This document shows positions 9,940 through 21,011 of a DNA stretch of 64,000 nt, one piece after another. Position numbers and translations under genes: made by a program. This DNA is from Aeromicrobium massiliense JC14 (GTDB lineage Bacteria > Actinomycetota > Actinomycetes > Propionibacteriales > Nocardioidaceae). The stretch covers positions 175,816 through 239,815 of the forward strand of contig NZ_HE978638.1 of assembly GCF_000312105.1 (NCBI RefSeq). The letters are read 5' to 3'. The notes under the pieces are model-generated. The model was not told the DNA's origin, did no database searches, and saw only the letters and a program-made list of their open reading frames with translations. Within the stretch, counting starts at the first letter, position 1. Every line of letters starts with the position of its first letter.

Positions 9940-10874
9940 CGCTTCTCCTCGCTCGCACCGGGCGCCGCGGCGCCGAACAGCTTGATGAACACGAACGCGA
10001 TGATGGCGATGCTGAGGAAGATCAGCACCGACATCGTGGACCCGATGCCGAGGTTGAGGCCCCGGATGAGGTTGTTGTAGGCGATCACCGACACCGACGA
10101 GGTGTTGTTGGCGCCGCTGGTCAGCACGAAGATGTTGTCGAAGATGCGGAAGGCGTCCAGCGCGCGGAACAGCAGCGCCACGAGGATCGCCGGCTTGATG
10201 AGCGGCACCGTGACCCGCCAGAACCGCTGCCAGGCGTTGGCGCCGTCCATCGACGCGGCCTTGAGCAGGTCCTCGGGGACGAGCGCGAGGCCGGCCATGA
10301 GCAGCAGCGCCATGAACGGGGTGGTCTTCCAGACCTCGCTGAGGATGATGATCCACAGCGAGCTCCACTGCTCGGTCAGCGGTGCGTTGTCGCCGGCCAG
10401 CCAGCCGAGGTCCTGGGTCCAGGCGAAGCGCCAGCTGAACGCCGCGACGACGGTGACGATCGCGTACGGCACGAGGGCCGCGGTGCGGACCAGGCCGCGT
10501 CCGACGATCGTGCGGTGCATGACGATCGCCAGCGCCATGCCGAGGGCCAGCTCGACGATCGTGCTGACCACGGTGATGAAGACCGTGACGCCGAAGGCGC
10601 TCCACCACAGGTCGCTGGTGAGCACGGTGACGTAGTTGTCGAAGCCGATGAACTCGTTGTCGTCCGGGGTGCGCAGGTCGGCGCGGAAGAACGACAGGTA
10701 GATGGCGTAGAGGATGGGGTAGGCGCAGACGGCGAGCATGACCACGACGGCGGGGGCGCACAGCATCAGCCCCAGGCGGCGCTCGGCACGCTGTCCCTCG
10801 GTGTACTTCTGGCGGGCGTACTGCGCCTCGGCCTCGGCCTCGGCGCCGGCCTGCGGCGGGAGCGTGGACGTCAC
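9936..10874 (-). CDS. Sugar ABC transporter permease (SugA/MalF type)
   Basis: A 312-aa inner-membrane protein with six predicted helices and an EAA loop near residues 205-225 ([20 protein letters not shown]). The first 35 residues form a charged, Ala/Glu-rich cytoplasmic tail before the first helix ([26 protein letters not shown]). It forms the translocation channel with the following permease. Both ends overlap neighbours by four bases: its start with the stop of the binding protein gene and its stop with the start of the next permease. This shows a tightly coupled operon. Confidence 0.94.
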   Translation of the reverse strand: MTSTLPPQAGAEAEAEAQYARQKYTEGQRAERRLGLMLCAPAVVVMLAVCAYPILYAIYLSFFRADLRTPDDNEFIGFDNYVTVLTSDLWWSAFGVTVFITVVSTIVELALGMALAIVMHRTIVGRGLVRTAALVPYAIVTVVAAFSWRFAWTQDLGWLAGDNAPLTEQWSSLWIIILSEVWKTTPFMALLLMAGLALVPEDLLKAASMDGANAWQRFWRVTVPLIKPAILVALLFRALDAFRIFDNIFVLTSGANNTSSVSVIAYNNLIRGLNLGIGSTMSVLIFLSIAIIAFVFIKLFGAAAPGASEEKR

Positions 10875-12151
10875 GGCAGGATCCCCTTTCCGTCCAGGGC
10901 CTGCTGGATGCCGTCGTTGAGCTCCTCGGAGGTCTTCTCCGGATCGATGCCGCTCGGCGGGGACAGCAGGGACGACACGATGGTGGAGATGTTCTGGTAC
11001 AGCGGCGTGACCGGACGCGGCACCGCCGTCTTCAGCTCGATCAGCATCTCCTCGTACTGCGGGTAGGCCTCCTGGAACTCCGCGTTGGTGTAGAGGCTCT
11101 CGTTGACCGGCGGCTCACCGGCGGCCAGCGCGTGCATGAGCTGGTGCTCGGGCGAGCGCATGCACATGGCGGCCTCGAAGGCGAGGTCCGGGTGCTTGCT
11201 GAACTTGCTGATCGTGAAGTTCGCGCCGCCCAGCGTGACCCGCGGCGGCTTGCCCTCCTCGACCGACGGGTACGGCGCGAAGCCGAGGTCGTCGGCGATC
11301 ATCTTGCTGTTCTCGTCGGTCTCGCCGGCCGTCCGCATCGCGCTGAGGACGTACGGCCAGTTGATGATGAAGGCCGCCTTGCCCTGCTGCATGGCGGCGA
11401 AGACCTCGGGCTCCTGGGCGTTGGACAGCGAGGCGCTGGCCAGGCCGGAGTCGGCCAGCCGCTTGAGCAGCTCCAGCGACTTCACGGTGTTCTCGTCGAC
11501 CGTGGGCTCGGTGCTGTCCTCGTTGACCAGCGTGCCGCCGTAGCTCGACAGGATCGTGTTGAAGCTGACCACGTAGCCCTCGTAGCGGGCGGCGGTGATG
11601 CCGATCTCGTGCGGCTCGCCCTGGTCCTTGAGCTTCTGGGCCATGTCGAACATCTCGTCCCACGTCTTGGGCGGGGTTGGGACGAGCGACTTGCGGTACC
11701 AGAGCAGCTGGACGTTGGTGTGCTTCGGGATGCCGTAGAGCTTGTCCTTCCAGGTCGCCGTGTCGAGCGTCGGCTGCAGGGTGTCCTCGGAGGCGAGGCG
11801 CGTCTGCTCCTCGTCCAGCTCGCGGATCCAGCCCGCCTCGGCGAACTCGGCGGTCCAGGTGACGTCGGTGGACATGACGTCCATGCCGTCGTCCTGCGCG
11901 GCCAGGCGGCGGACCAGCTGCTCGCGCTGGCCGTCGGCGTCGCTGGGCAGGAGGTTGCCGACGATCTTGTAGCGGCCCTCGGCCTCCTCGTTGCACGCCG
12001 CGATGATCTTGTCGAAGCCGGCCGCGGAGGCCGCGCCGTACAGGTTGATCACCGGCGTGCCGCCGTCGGAGCCCCCGCAGGCTGCCAGCGAGGCGCCCAC
12101 CAGGACGACTCCGGCGGCGAGCCGGGTCCGTGTGCCAAGTCGTGTTCGCAA
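10871..12151 (-). CDS. Sugar-binding lipoprotein, LpqY-like
   Basis: A 426-aa extracellular solute-binding protein (family 1). The N-terminus has a signal peptide with lipobox LAAC, so the mature protein is tethered by a lipidated Cys at about residue 25. The mature start (IINLYG-like strand, then [32 protein letters not shown] and [10 protein letters not shown]) closely follows the pattern I recall for mycobacterial LpqY, the trehalose-recycling binding protein. That makes trehalose or a related alpha-glucoside the likely substrate (family knowledge plus inference). The start codon is TTG, supported by GGGAGGGACG directly upstream. It is the first gene of the transporter operon, with a 14-bp palindrome 22 nt before the start. 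Confidence 0.9.
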   Translation of the reverse strand: MRTRLGTRTRLAAGVVLVGASLAACGGSDGGTPVINLYGAASAAGFDKIIAACNEEAEGRYKIVGNLLPSDADGQREQLVRRLAAQDDGMDVMSTDVTWTAEFAEAGWIRELDEEQTRLASEDTLQPTLDTATWKDKLYGIPKHTNVQLLWYRKSLVPTPPKTWDEMFDMAQKLKDQGEPHEIGITAARYEGYVVSFNTILSSYGGTLVNEDSTEPTVDENTVKSLELLKRLADSGLASASLSNAQEPEVFAAMQQGKAAFIINWPYVLSAMRTAGETDENSKMIADDLGFAPYPSVEEGKPPRVTLGGANFTISKFSKHPDLAFEAAMCMRSPEHQLMHALAAGEPPVNESLYTNAEFQEAYPQYEEMLIELKTAVPRPVTPLYQNISTIVSSLLSPPSGIDPEKTSEELNDGIQQALDGKGILP

Positions 12152-12172
12152 CGTCCCTCCCGAGTGCTGATC

Positions 12173-12186
12173 GTGACCTAGGTCAC
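12173..12186. promoter_or_regulatory. Palindromic candidate operator before sugar ABC operon
   Basis: GTGACCTAGGTCAC is a perfect 14-bp palindrome in the 85-bp gap between the GH13 gene and the binding-protein gene, 22 nt upstream of its TTG. Its position suits an operator for a sugar-responsive repressor. No regulator gene lies nearby, and binding is not shown by sequence alone. Confidence 0.4.
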
Positions 12187-12236
12187 TGCAGGCCCCGAGG
12201 GTAGACCCGGACTGGGTTCACGGCGACTCGACCGGC

Positions 12237-13907
12237 TCAGGGCGCCAGCCAGGCCGCCTCGTCCACTCCCAGCCGACCGCGGGGGAGCGGCTCGCTGGCG
12301 ACGAGCAGCTCGCCGTCGGGCAGGTCGACAGGGGCGCGGCCCAGGTTGGCCACCACCGTCGTCACCGTGCCGTCGGTCGCGGTGACGCTGAACGCCACGA
12401 CGTCCTCGCCGAGGTCGAGCCAGGTCAGCGTGCCGGTGCCGAGCCCGCGCTCGCGGCGCAGCCGCAGCAGCGTCCGGTACAGCTCGAGCGTGGAGCCCTC
12501 GACGCCGCGCTGGGCGTCGACGGCCAGGCGGCCGTACGACTCGGGCTGGGGCAGCCAGGAGCGTCCGGTGTCGTTGAAGCCGTACGCGGGCGCGTCGGAC
12601 TCCCAGGCCATGGGCACGCGGCAGCCGTCGCGGCCGACGTCGGCGGGCCCGGACCGGTGCCACGTCGGGTCCTGGCGGTGCTCGTGCGGCAGGTCGGTGA
12701 CGTCGGGCAGCCCGAGCTCCTCGCCCTGGTAGACGTACGCCGAGCCGGGCAGCGACAGCATGACCGTGGTCGCCGCCCGCGCGCGGCGCAGGCCGAGCTC
12801 GGCGTCCGGCTGCTCGTGCTCGGGGCCGACGCCGGGCACGCGGCGGGCGCCGGGCGTCTGCGGGTAGCCCAGCCGCGAGGCGTGCCGCACGACGTCGTGG
12901 TTGGACAGCACCCAGGTCTGCGGCGCGCCGACGGCCTCGGCGTGCTCGAGCGCCTGCTCGATCGCCGTGCGCTGCTCGCCGGCGATCCACGGCGTCATGA
13001 GGTACTCGAAGTTGAACGACTGGTGCAGCTCGTCGGGGCGGACGTACTTGACCAGGTTCTCGGCCGGGACGACCCATGCCTCGGCGCACAGCAGGCGCTC
13101 GGAGTCCGGGTCGCCGGGCGTCGCGTAGGAGTCGGCGATGCGCCGCCAGGAGCGGTAGATCTCGTGCACGCCCTCCTGGTCCCACATCGGCTGGGAGTTC
13201 GTCGGGTCCTTGGCCAGGTCGTACTCGGGGTTGGCGTCGGGCAGCCCGTCGGCCTTGACCAGGCCGTGGGCGACGTCGATGCGGAAGCCGTCGGCGCCGC
13301 GGTCGAGCCAGAACCGCAGGACGTCCTCGAGCTCGGAGCGGACCTCGGGGTTCGTCCAGTCGAAGTCGGGCTGGGTGCTGTCGAACAGGTGCAGGTACCA
13401 CTGGCCCTTCGTGCCGTCGGGCTCGGTGACGCGCGTCCAGGCCGGGCCGCCGAACGTGCTCTGCCAGTTGTTCGGCGGCTCGTCACCGCCGGGCCCCTGG
13501 CCGTCGCGGAACACGTAGCGGGCCCGCTCGGGCGAGCCGGCGGGGGCGTCGAGCGCGGCCTTGAACCAGGCGTGCTCGCTGGAGGAGTGGTTCGGCACGA
13601 CGTCGACGACCACCTTGAGGCCGAGCCCGTGCGCGGTGGCGACGAGCGTGTCGAAGTCGTCCAGCGTGCCGAAGAGCGGGTCGACGTCGCGGTAGTCGGC
13701 CACGTCGTAGCCGGCGTCGTTCTGCGGCGACGTGTAGAACGGCGAGAGCCACACGGCGTCCACACCGAGCTCGGCCAGGTGCCCGAGCCGGGCGGTGATG
13801 CCGGGCAGGTCGCCGATGCCGTCGCCGTCGGCGTCGGCCCACGACCGGGGGTAGACCTGGTAGATGACGGCGTCGCGCCACCAGGGCGTCTCGGGGGACC
13901 GGGGCAT
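12237..13907 (-). CDS. GH13 alpha-glucosidase / oligo-1,6-glucosidase
   Basis: A 556-aa cytoplasmic glycoside hydrolase of family 13, which cleaves alpha-glucosidic bonds in short oligosaccharides with retention of configuration. The (beta/alpha)8 barrel begins near residue 13 ([11 protein letters not shown]). Conserved regions: DVVPNHSS (102-109), GFRIDVAHG with nucleophile Asp211, CAEAW with acid/base Glu276, and LSNHDVVRH with transition-state Asp338. There is no signal peptide, so imported sugar is the likely substrate. The ATG at 13907 is preceded by GAAGGAG; the open frame further upstream is ignored. It lies directly upstream of, and on the same strand as, the sugar ABC operon, suggesting uptake plus intracellular hydrolysis. 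Trehalose synthase activity is less likely at this length. Confidence 0.92.
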   Translation of the reverse strand: MPRSPETPWWRDAVIYQVYPRSWADADGDGIGDLPGITARLGHLAELGVDAVWLSPFYTSPQNDAGYDVADYRDVDPLFGTLDDFDTLVATAHGLGLKVVVDVVPNHSSSEHAWFKAALDAPAGSPERARYVFRDGQGPGGDEPPNNWQSTFGGPAWTRVTEPDGTKGQWYLHLFDSTQPDFDWTNPEVRSELEDVLRFWLDRGADGFRIDVAHGLVKADGLPDANPEYDLAKDPTNSQPMWDQEGVHEIYRSWRRIADSYATPGDPDSERLLCAEAWVVPAENLVKYVRPDELHQSFNFEYLMTPWIAGEQRTAIEQALEHAEAVGAPQTWVLSNHDVVRHASRLGYPQTPGARRVPGVGPEHEQPDAELGLRRARAATTVMLSLPGSAYVYQGEELGLPDVTDLPHEHRQDPTWHRSGPADVGRDGCRVPMAWESDAPAYGFNDTGRSWLPQPESYGRLAVDAQRGVEGSTLELYRTLLRLRRERGLGTGTLTWLDLGEDVVAFSVTATDGTVTTVVANLGRAPVDLPDGELLVASEPLPRGRLGVDEAAWLAP

Positions 13908-13933
13908 GGGCAGCTCCTTCGGGGTCGGGACGA

Positions 13934-13939
13934 TAGGTT
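13934..13939 (+). promoter_or_regulatory. -10 hexamer of leaderless ndk
   Basis: TAGGTT ends 6 nt before the ndk ATG. The promoter must overlap that of the divergent GH13 gene, because only 38 bp separate the two start codons. Confidence 0.55.
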
Positions 13940-13945
13940 TCGTCC

Positions 13946-14353
13946 ATGTCACAACGCACGCTCGTCCTGCTCAAGCCGGACGCCGTCAAGCGCGGTCTCG
14001 TCGGCACCATCCTGTCCCGGTACGAGACCAAGGGCCTCTCGGTCGTGGCGATGGAGCTGCGCTCGATCGACGAGCAGCAGGCCGACGCGCACTACGCCGA
14101 GCACGTCGAGCAGCCCTGGTACCCGCCGCTGCGCGCGTTCTCGACCTCCGGCCCGCTCGTCGCGCTCGTGCTCGAGGGCGACGAGGCGATCACCGTCGTC
14201 CGCGGTCTGAACGGCGCCACCGACGGTCGCGCCGCGGCTCCCGGCACCATCCGCGGCGACCTGTCGCTGTCGAACCGCGAGAACCTCGTGCACGCCTCGG
14301 ACTCGCCCGAGTCGGCCGCGCGCGAGATCACGCTGTGGTTCCCCGGCCTCTGA
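13946..14353 (+). CDS. ndk: Nucleoside diphosphate kinase
   Basis: A 135-aa cytoplasmic enzyme that transfers the gamma-phosphate from NTPs to NDPs through a phosphohistidine. Full family length. The N-terminal [16 protein letters not shown] is diagnostic and the active-site His is His116 in NLVHASDS. It is transcribed divergently from the GH13 gene and probably leaderless. Its stop is 7 nt from the convergent stop of the response regulator. Confidence 0.98.
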   Translation: MSQRTLVLLKPDAVKRGLVGTILSRYETKGLSVVAMELRSIDEQQADAHYAEHVEQPWYPPLRAFSTSGPLVALVLEGDEAITVVRGLNGATDGRAAAPGTIRGDLSLSNRENLVHASDSPESAAREITLWFPGL

Positions 14354-14360
14354 GCCGTCC

Positions 14361-15005
14361 CTAGGCCTGCAGGTAGGCCAGCACCGCGAGCACCCGGCGG
14401 TGGTCGTCGGGGCTGACCGGCAGGTCCAGCTTCGTGAAGACGTTGTTGATGTGCTTGCTGACCGCCTTCTCGGTGACGAACAGGGCGGCGGCGACCGCGG
14501 CGTTGGAGCGTCCCTCGGCCATGAGCGCGAGCACCTCGCGCTCGCGGTCGGTCAGCCGGCCCACCGGCGTGCTCTCGCGCGCCTTGGTGACCAGCGAGGC
14601 GACCACCTCGGGGTCGAGCGCGGTGCCGCCCGCCGCGACCGTGCGCACGCTCTGCACGAACGCGCTCACGTCGGTCACCCGGTCCTTGAGCAGGTAGCCG
14701 ACGCCGCCCTCGCCGCTGGCCAGCAGCTCGCGCGCGTACAGCTGCTCGACGTACTGCGACAGCACGAGCACCGGCAGGCCGGGCCGCTCGGTGCGGGCGC
14801 GGATGGCGGCGCGCAGCCCCTCGTCGGTGAACGTCGGAGGCATCCGGACGTCCACGACGGCCACGTCCACGTCGTCGCGCCGCAGCGCCGTCTCGAGCGA
14901 CGCGGCGTCGTCGACGGCGGCCACGACCTCGATGGCGTGCGCCTCGAGCAGCCGGGTCAGGCCGTCCCGGAGGAGGGCGTGGTCCTCGGCGACGACAGCG
15001 CGCAC
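14361..15005 (-). CDS. LuxR/NarL-family response regulator
   Basis: A 214-aa transcription factor. The receiver domain (about 1-120) has acidic residues at 7-8, the phospho-acceptor Asp52 in VVDVRMP, and a conserved Lys in the LLKDRV segment. A LuxR-type helix-turn-helix occupies about 150-205 (LTDREREVLALMAEGRSNAAVAAAL, then TEKAVSKHINNVFTKL). The GTG start lies inside the 3' end of the histidine kinase gene (49-nt overlap), so the pair is co-translated. It probably controls the divergent MMPL exporter gene beyond the kinase; this is inference from position. Confidence 0.94.
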   Translation of the reverse strand: MRAVVAEDHALLRDGLTRLLEAHAIEVVAAVDDAASLETALRRDDVDVAVVDVRMPPTFTDEGLRAAIRARTERPGLPVLVLSQYVEQLYARELLASGEGGVGYLLKDRVTDVSAFVQSVRTVAAGGTALDPEVVASLVTKARESTPVGRLTDREREVLALMAEGRSNAAVAAALFVTEKAVSKHINNVFTKLDLPVSPDDHRRVLAVLAYLQA

Positions 15006-16288
15006 GGCAGCTCCAGGGTGACGGTGGTCGGACCGCCCGCGGGGCTCGTGACGGTCAGGGTGCCGTCAAAGGCTGCCAGTCGCCGGCCCACGCCCGCCAG
15101 TCCCGTGCCGCGCGCCGGGTCCGCGCCGCCGCGTCCGTCGTCGCTCACCACGGCACGCAGGACGTGCCCGTCGTGGCCGAGCGTGACCGTCGCCCGCCGC
15201 GCGTCCGCGTGCTTGACGACGTTCGCCAGCGCCTCGGCGACCGCGAAGTAGAGCGCCGACTCGACCGGTTCGGGCGCGCGTCCGGGCAGGTCCACCAGCA
15301 CGGTGGTCGGCACGGCGAGGTCGAGCGCGAGCGCCTCCACCGCGCCGGCGAGCCCGCGGTCGGCGAGCACGGGCGGGTGGATGCCCCGCACCACCGAGCG
15401 CAGGTCGCCCAGCGTGGTCACGGTCGTGTCGCGGGCCTCGGCGATGAGCCGGGCCGCGGCGTCGGGGTCGCTGCGCACGAGCTCCTCGGCCATCCCCAGG
15501 CTCATGCCGAGCGAGACGAGCCGGGCCTGGGCGCCGTCGTGCAGGTCGCGCTCGATGCGGCGCAGCTCGGCCGCGGAGTGGTCGATCGTCTCGGTGCGGC
15601 TGGCCGCGACCTCGGCGACGCGCCGCTCCAGCTGCTCGCGCGACGGCGACAGGAGCGCGGCGTCGAGCGCGGCGCGGAGCCGCACGAGCACGGGCACGAG
15701 CCACCACCACAGCAGCAGCGCGACGAGCAGCAGGCCCCACTCCAGGAACGTCTCCTCCTGCGTGTCGACGCGGATGAAGCCGTAGTCGTTGACCAGCACG
15801 CCCTCGGGGGTGACGGCGAAGACGAACGGGAAGACCGCGTACCAGACGACGGCCAGGGCGAGCCCGAGCGCGAGCCAGCTCATCGCCCAGCCGACGACGA
15901 CGGTCGTCCACGTCCAGGCGTAGTCGCGCCAGCGGGCGGGGTCGCGGACCCAGGTGGCCAGGGCCGACAGCGGCGAGGCCGAGGGGGCGCGCAGGTAGTC
16001 CGGACGCTCGATCGTCCGGCCGAGCACCGCCCCGCTGAGCCGTCGCTGCACCTGGGCCAGGGCGGCGTTCAGCGGCACCAGGACGAGCAGGAGCAGCAGG
16101 CCGACCCCGACGACCGCGACGCCGAGCGACGTCGTGATCGTCACCAGCAGCACCAGCGCCGGCACGGCCAGCAGGACGTTCGCCAGCGCGACGAGCGTCA
16201 GGCGGAGCCGCCAGGTGAGGCCGTTGCCGTGCGCGAGCCAGCCCGAGGCGGGACGGCGCGGCGAGGTGGGGGAGTCGGTGGTGGTCAC
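14957..16288 (-). CDS. Membrane sensor histidine kinase (NarL-partner type)
   Basis: A 443-aa membrane protein. The N-terminal half has paired helices at about residues 29-76 and 125-160 and another at about 183-203, with no large periplasmic domain, so it may sense an intramembrane or envelope signal. The HisKA_3 dimerisation segment has phospho-acceptor His250 in IERDLHDGAQARLVSLG. An HATPase domain follows, with the N box in ALANVVKHADA and a glycine-rich VSDDGRGG segment. I chose the GTG at 16288 because it starts just before the first helix; the frame extends further upstream. It is co-transcribed with the response regulator and divergent from the MMPL gene at 16428. Confidence 0.92.
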   Translation of the reverse strand: MTTTDSPTSPRRPASGWLAHGNGLTWRLRLTLVALANVLLAVPALVLLVTITTSLGVAVVGVGLLLLLVLVPLNAALAQVQRRLSGAVLGRTIERPDYLRAPSASPLSALATWVRDPARWRDYAWTWTTVVVGWAMSWLALGLALAVVWYAVFPFVFAVTPEGVLVNDYGFIRVDTQEETFLEWGLLLVALLLWWWLVPVLVRLRAALDAALLSPSREQLERRVAEVAASRTETIDHSAAELRRIERDLHDGAQARLVSLGMSLGMAEELVRSDPDAAARLIAEARDTTVTTLGDLRSVVRGIHPPVLADRGLAGAVEALALDLAVPTTVLVDLPGRAPEPVESALYFAVAEALANVVKHADARRATVTLGHDGHVLRAVVSDDGRGGADPARGTGLAGVGRRLAAFDGTLTVTSPAGGPTTVTLELPCALSSPRTTPSSGTA

Positions 16289-16427
16289 CGGGCCATCCTG
16301 GCGCGTCCCACCGGCGCGGCGCAGGGGTGCTGGCACCACTTCTCGGGCGGGATCCAGCACTCCTGTGCGCACCCGGCCGCCCGCGGGAGCGTGACGACGT
16401 CACCCGCCGCTCGGAAGGACCCCTGTC

Positions 16428-18587
16428 ATGAACCGCTCACCGCTCACCGTCCGGGCCGCCCGGTGGAGCGCGCGCCACCCCTGGCGCGCGATCACCGGAT
16501 GGCTCGTGCTCGTCGTCGCCGCGCTCGCGATCAGCGCCGCGATGCCCGTCCAGCAGGCCACGGACGCCGACTTCCGGGTCGGCCAGTCCGGCCGCGCGGA
16601 CGCCATGGTCGCCGAGGCCGGGCTCGCCGGCGCGCCGGTCGAGACCGTCCTGCTGACCGACGACGGCGCCCGGCTGGACGCCGCCACGGTCGACCCGGTC
16701 GCCCGCGACCTGCGCCAGGGCCTCGCCGGCGTGGCGGGCGTCGCCTCGGTGGCCGACCCCGTCTGGTCGGCGTCGCGCGACGCGGCGCTGGTCACGATCG
16801 AGATGACCGGCACCGATGAGGACGCCGCCGACCACGTGGACGGCGTGACCCGCGTCGTCGACGACGTGCGTGAGGCCCACGACGGCGTGACCGTCGAGCA
16901 GGCCGGCAACGCGTCGGTCGGCGCCGCCATCAACGAGCGGGTCGGCGAGGACCTGGCGTCCGCCGAGCTCACCAGCCTGCCGGTGACGTTCGCGATCCTG
17001 CTGCTGGCGTTCGGCGCCGTGCTGGCCGCCGGCATCCCGGTGCTCCTGGCGTTCGGCTCCGTGCTGCTGACGGTCGGCCTCTACGCGCCGCTGTCCCAGC
17101 TCGTCCCCGACGGCGGCTCGACGTCCAACATCGTGCTGCTCATCGGCATGGCCGTCGGCGTCGACTACTCGCTGCTGTACCTGACCCGCGAGCGCGAGGA
17201 GCGCCGCCGCGGGCTCGGCACCCTGGACGCGGTGGAGGCCGCGGCCCGCACTGCCGGGCACGCGGTCGTCGTCTCCGGCGTCGCCGTCGTGGTCGCGATG
17301 TCGGGGCTGTTCCTCACCCGCGACGCCGTGTTCGAGGCGCTCGCCGTGGGCGCCATCCTCGTCGTCCTCGTCTCGGTCGCCGGCTCGCTCACCGTGCTGC
17401 CGGCGGTGCTGGCCAAGCTGGGCCGGTTCGTCGATCGTCCGCGGGTGCCGCTGCTGTGGCGGGTCACCGACCGGATGGGCACCGGCGCGATCAGCGGACG
17501 CCTGCTGCGTCCCGTGCTGCGCCGTCCGCGGGCGTCCGCCTTGGTGGCCACGGCGGTCCTGGTCGGGCTGGCCGCGCCGGCGCTGGGCATGCGGCTGCAC
17601 GAGTCGACCGTGGAGGCGCTGCCGTCCGACATCGCCGAGGTGCAGGCCTACCTGCACGTCCAGGACGCGTTCCCCGGCGAGCGGCCGACGTTGACCGTCG
17701 CCGCCACGGGCGACGCCGCCGCGCTCGAGCCGGCCCTGCGCGACGTGGCCAGCACCGCCGAGGCCCGCGGGCTCGCCGCGCCGGGGGAGTCGTCGGTCGA
17801 GGTGGCCGAGGACGGCCGCACGGCGCTGCTGCGGATGGCCGCCCCCGGCGGCGAGGGGGCTGACGTGAACGACGACGCCGTGCGCTCGCTGCGTGAGGAC
17901 GTGCTGCCCGAGGCGCTGCCGGACGCCTCGGAGTGGGCCGTCGGCGGTGACGTCGCCGAGTCGCTCGACAACCGTGACCACCAGGCCGGGGCCCTGCCCT
18001 GGGTCGTCGGGTTCGTGCTGCTGTTCATCATGGTGATGATGGGCCTGGCCTTCCGCAGCCTGCTGCTCGCCGGGCTGACCGTCGTGCTGAACCTGCTCTC
18101 GGTGGGGGCCGCGTTCGGCGTCCTGCAGCTGGTGTTCGGCCACTCGTGGGCCGACGACCTGCTCGGCTACACGTCGCCGGGGTACGTCGTCATGTGGATC
18201 CCGCTGTTCTGCTTCGTCGTGCTGGTCGGGCTCTCGATGGACTACCACGTGTTCGTGCTGAGCCGGTTCCGCGAGGAGCTGCGGGCCGGTCGTCCGTACC
18301 GCGAGGCCGTGGAGCAGTCGGTGCGCCGAACGGCGGCGGTCGTCACGAGCGCGGCCGCGGTGATGATCTCGGTGTTCGCGGTCTTCGCCAGCCTGTCGAT
18401 GCTGGAGATGAAGCAGCTCGGCGTGGGCCTGTCGGTGGCGATCCTCATCGACGCGACGATCGTCCGGCTGGTGCTGCTGCCGGCGGTGCTGCTGCTGGCC
18501 GAGCGCGGCCTGGGACGTCTGGGCACGCGCCGCGGGTCCGAGCCCACGGCCGAGGCGCCCGAGCCCGTCGCGGTGCCGATCGGCTGA
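16428..18587 (+). CDS. MMPL/RND-family transporter
   Basis: A 719-aa exporter with the duplicated MMPL layout: a helix at about 25-45, extracytoplasmic domain, a five-helix bundle with GVDYSLLYLTREREE, a second extracytoplasmic domain, and a second bundle with SMDYHVFVLSRFREE. The Asp-Tyr pairs expected for proton coupling are present in both halves. An AAGGA site lies about 8 nt before the ATG. The two-component system is transcribed divergently 139 bp away, an arrangement that usually means the TCS controls the pump. It is only distantly similar to the MMPL protein at 2310-4421 and is not a recent duplicate. Substrate unknown; lipids, drugs or pigments are possible. Confidence 0.93.
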   Translation: MNRSPLTVRAARWSARHPWRAITGWLVLVVAALAISAAMPVQQATDADFRVGQSGRADAMVAEAGLAGAPVETVLLTDDGARLDAATVDPVARDLRQGLAGVAGVASVADPVWSASRDAALVTIEMTGTDEDAADHVDGVTRVVDDVREAHDGVTVEQAGNASVGAAINERVGEDLASAELTSLPVTFAILLLAFGAVLAAGIPVLLAFGSVLLTVGLYAPLSQLVPDGGSTSNIVLLIGMAVGVDYSLLYLTREREERRRGLGTLDAVEAAARTAGHAVVVSGVAVVVAMSGLFLTRDAVFEALAVGAILVVLVSVAGSLTVLPAVLAKLGRFVDRPRVPLLWRVTDRMGTGAISGRLLRPVLRRPRASALVATAVLVGLAAPALGMRLHESTVEALPSDIAEVQAYLHVQDAFPGERPTLTVAATGDAAALEPALRDVASTAEARGLAAPGESSVEVAEDGRTALLRMAAPGGEGADVNDDAVRSLREDVLPEALPDASEWAVGGDVAESLDNRDHQAGALPWVVGFVLLFIMVMMGLAFRSLLLAGLTVVLNLLSVGAAFGVLQLVFGHSWADDLLGYTSPGYVVMWIPLFCFVVLVGLSMDYHVFVLSRFREELRAGRPYREAVEQSVRRTAAVVTSAAAVMISVFAVFASLSMLEMKQLGVGLSVAILIDATIVRLVLLPAVLLLAERGLGRLGTRRGSEPTAEAPEPVAVPIG

Positions 18588-18593
18588 GCCCGA

Positions 18594-18630
18594 CGCCCCG
18601 CCCGTCCGGGATTACCGGACGGGCGGGGCG
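18594..18630 (+). terminator. Strong hairpin after MMPL gene
   Basis: A perfect 16-bp stem: CGCCCCGCCCGTCCGG (18594-18609), loop GATTA, and the complementary arm at 18615-18630. It starts 6 nt after the MMPL stop. No T-run follows, so it could act as a Rho-independent-like terminator or as a 3'-end stabiliser. The -10 box of the next gene begins 6 nt further on. Confidence 0.7.
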
Positions 18631-18636
18631 AGCGCC

Positions 18637-18642
18637 TACGCT
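18637..18642 (+). promoter_or_regulatory. -10 hexamer of leaderless radical SAM gene
   Basis: TACGCT ends 7 nt before the ATG at 18650, directly after the MMPL terminator hairpin. It supports this ATG over the long upstream extension of the frame into the MMPL gene. Confidence 0.55.
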
Positions 18643-18649
18643 GGTGGGC

Positions 18650-20581
<1,932 letters not shown>

Positions 20582-20583
20582 GG

Positions 20584-20617
20584 CCGCGCGCGGACGTCCT
20601 AGGACGTCCGCGCGCGG
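20584..20617. repeat. Perfect 34-bp palindrome
   Basis: CCGCGCGCGGACGTCCT is followed directly by its reverse complement with no loop, starting 3 bases after the radical SAM stop. It could be a terminator (RNA would form a hairpin with a minimal loop) or a protein-binding dyad. CTAGGACGTC from its centre recurs at about 20643. Confidence 0.8.
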
Positions 20618-20711
20618 ATCTGAGGTAGCCCCGGCGTCCGGCTAGGACGTCTGCCCGATGTGGGCGGGGTGCCTCAGCGACGAGGTTGGAGGTGTTCCGA
20701 AGGAGGACACC

Positions 20712-20873
20712 ATGTACACCGATCTCTTCGCTCTTGACCAGGCCGCCCAGCGCGAGCGCGAGCTCGCCGTCACCTTGGAGCGTCGCCGGCTCGCCGCCGA
20801 GCGCGCCCCGCGGACCGCCACACCCCGGCGCCCCCGCCACTCCCTGATCGGGCGCTGGCTCGTCGCCCACTGA
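20712..20873 (+). CDS. Small basic protein of unknown function (53 aa)
   Basis: The ORF encodes a 53-aa, Arg-rich protein beginning MYTDLFALDQAAQRERELA and ending in LIGRWLVAH. I do not recognise it. Support for it being real is the strong ribosome-binding site GAAGGAGGA six bases before the ATG and its place alone in the gap between two transcription units. The middle (ERERELAVTLERRRLAAERA) is likely helical and the second half is rich in Arg, Pro and Thr. It has no membrane segment or signal peptide. Confidence 0.55.
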   Translation: MYTDLFALDQAAQRERELAVTLERRRLAAERAPRTATPRRPRHSLIGRWLVAH

Positions 20874-21011
20874 GTCGCTCCGCGGTGCTGATCGTCGCGT
20901 GGCCCGCGCGACACCGACGTCCGCTCAGGTCGGGCTTGGGCTGGTCGATAAGGTTCTGCCGGCCCGGCAGACCGGGCTCGCAGGACCGCGGTACGAGGAG
21001 CTGGGCAGGGC

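Noticed and set aside
8227..10080. 617-aa plus-strand frame over the sugar ABC genes
   Set aside because: Antisense to the ATPase and permease genes with canonical ABC motifs; not a gene.
12205..12225. GGTTCACGGCGAC as a third PHO box near the GH13 stop
   Set aside because: There is only one half-site; no second GTTCA-type unit is 11 nt away, and it is not in a promoter position.
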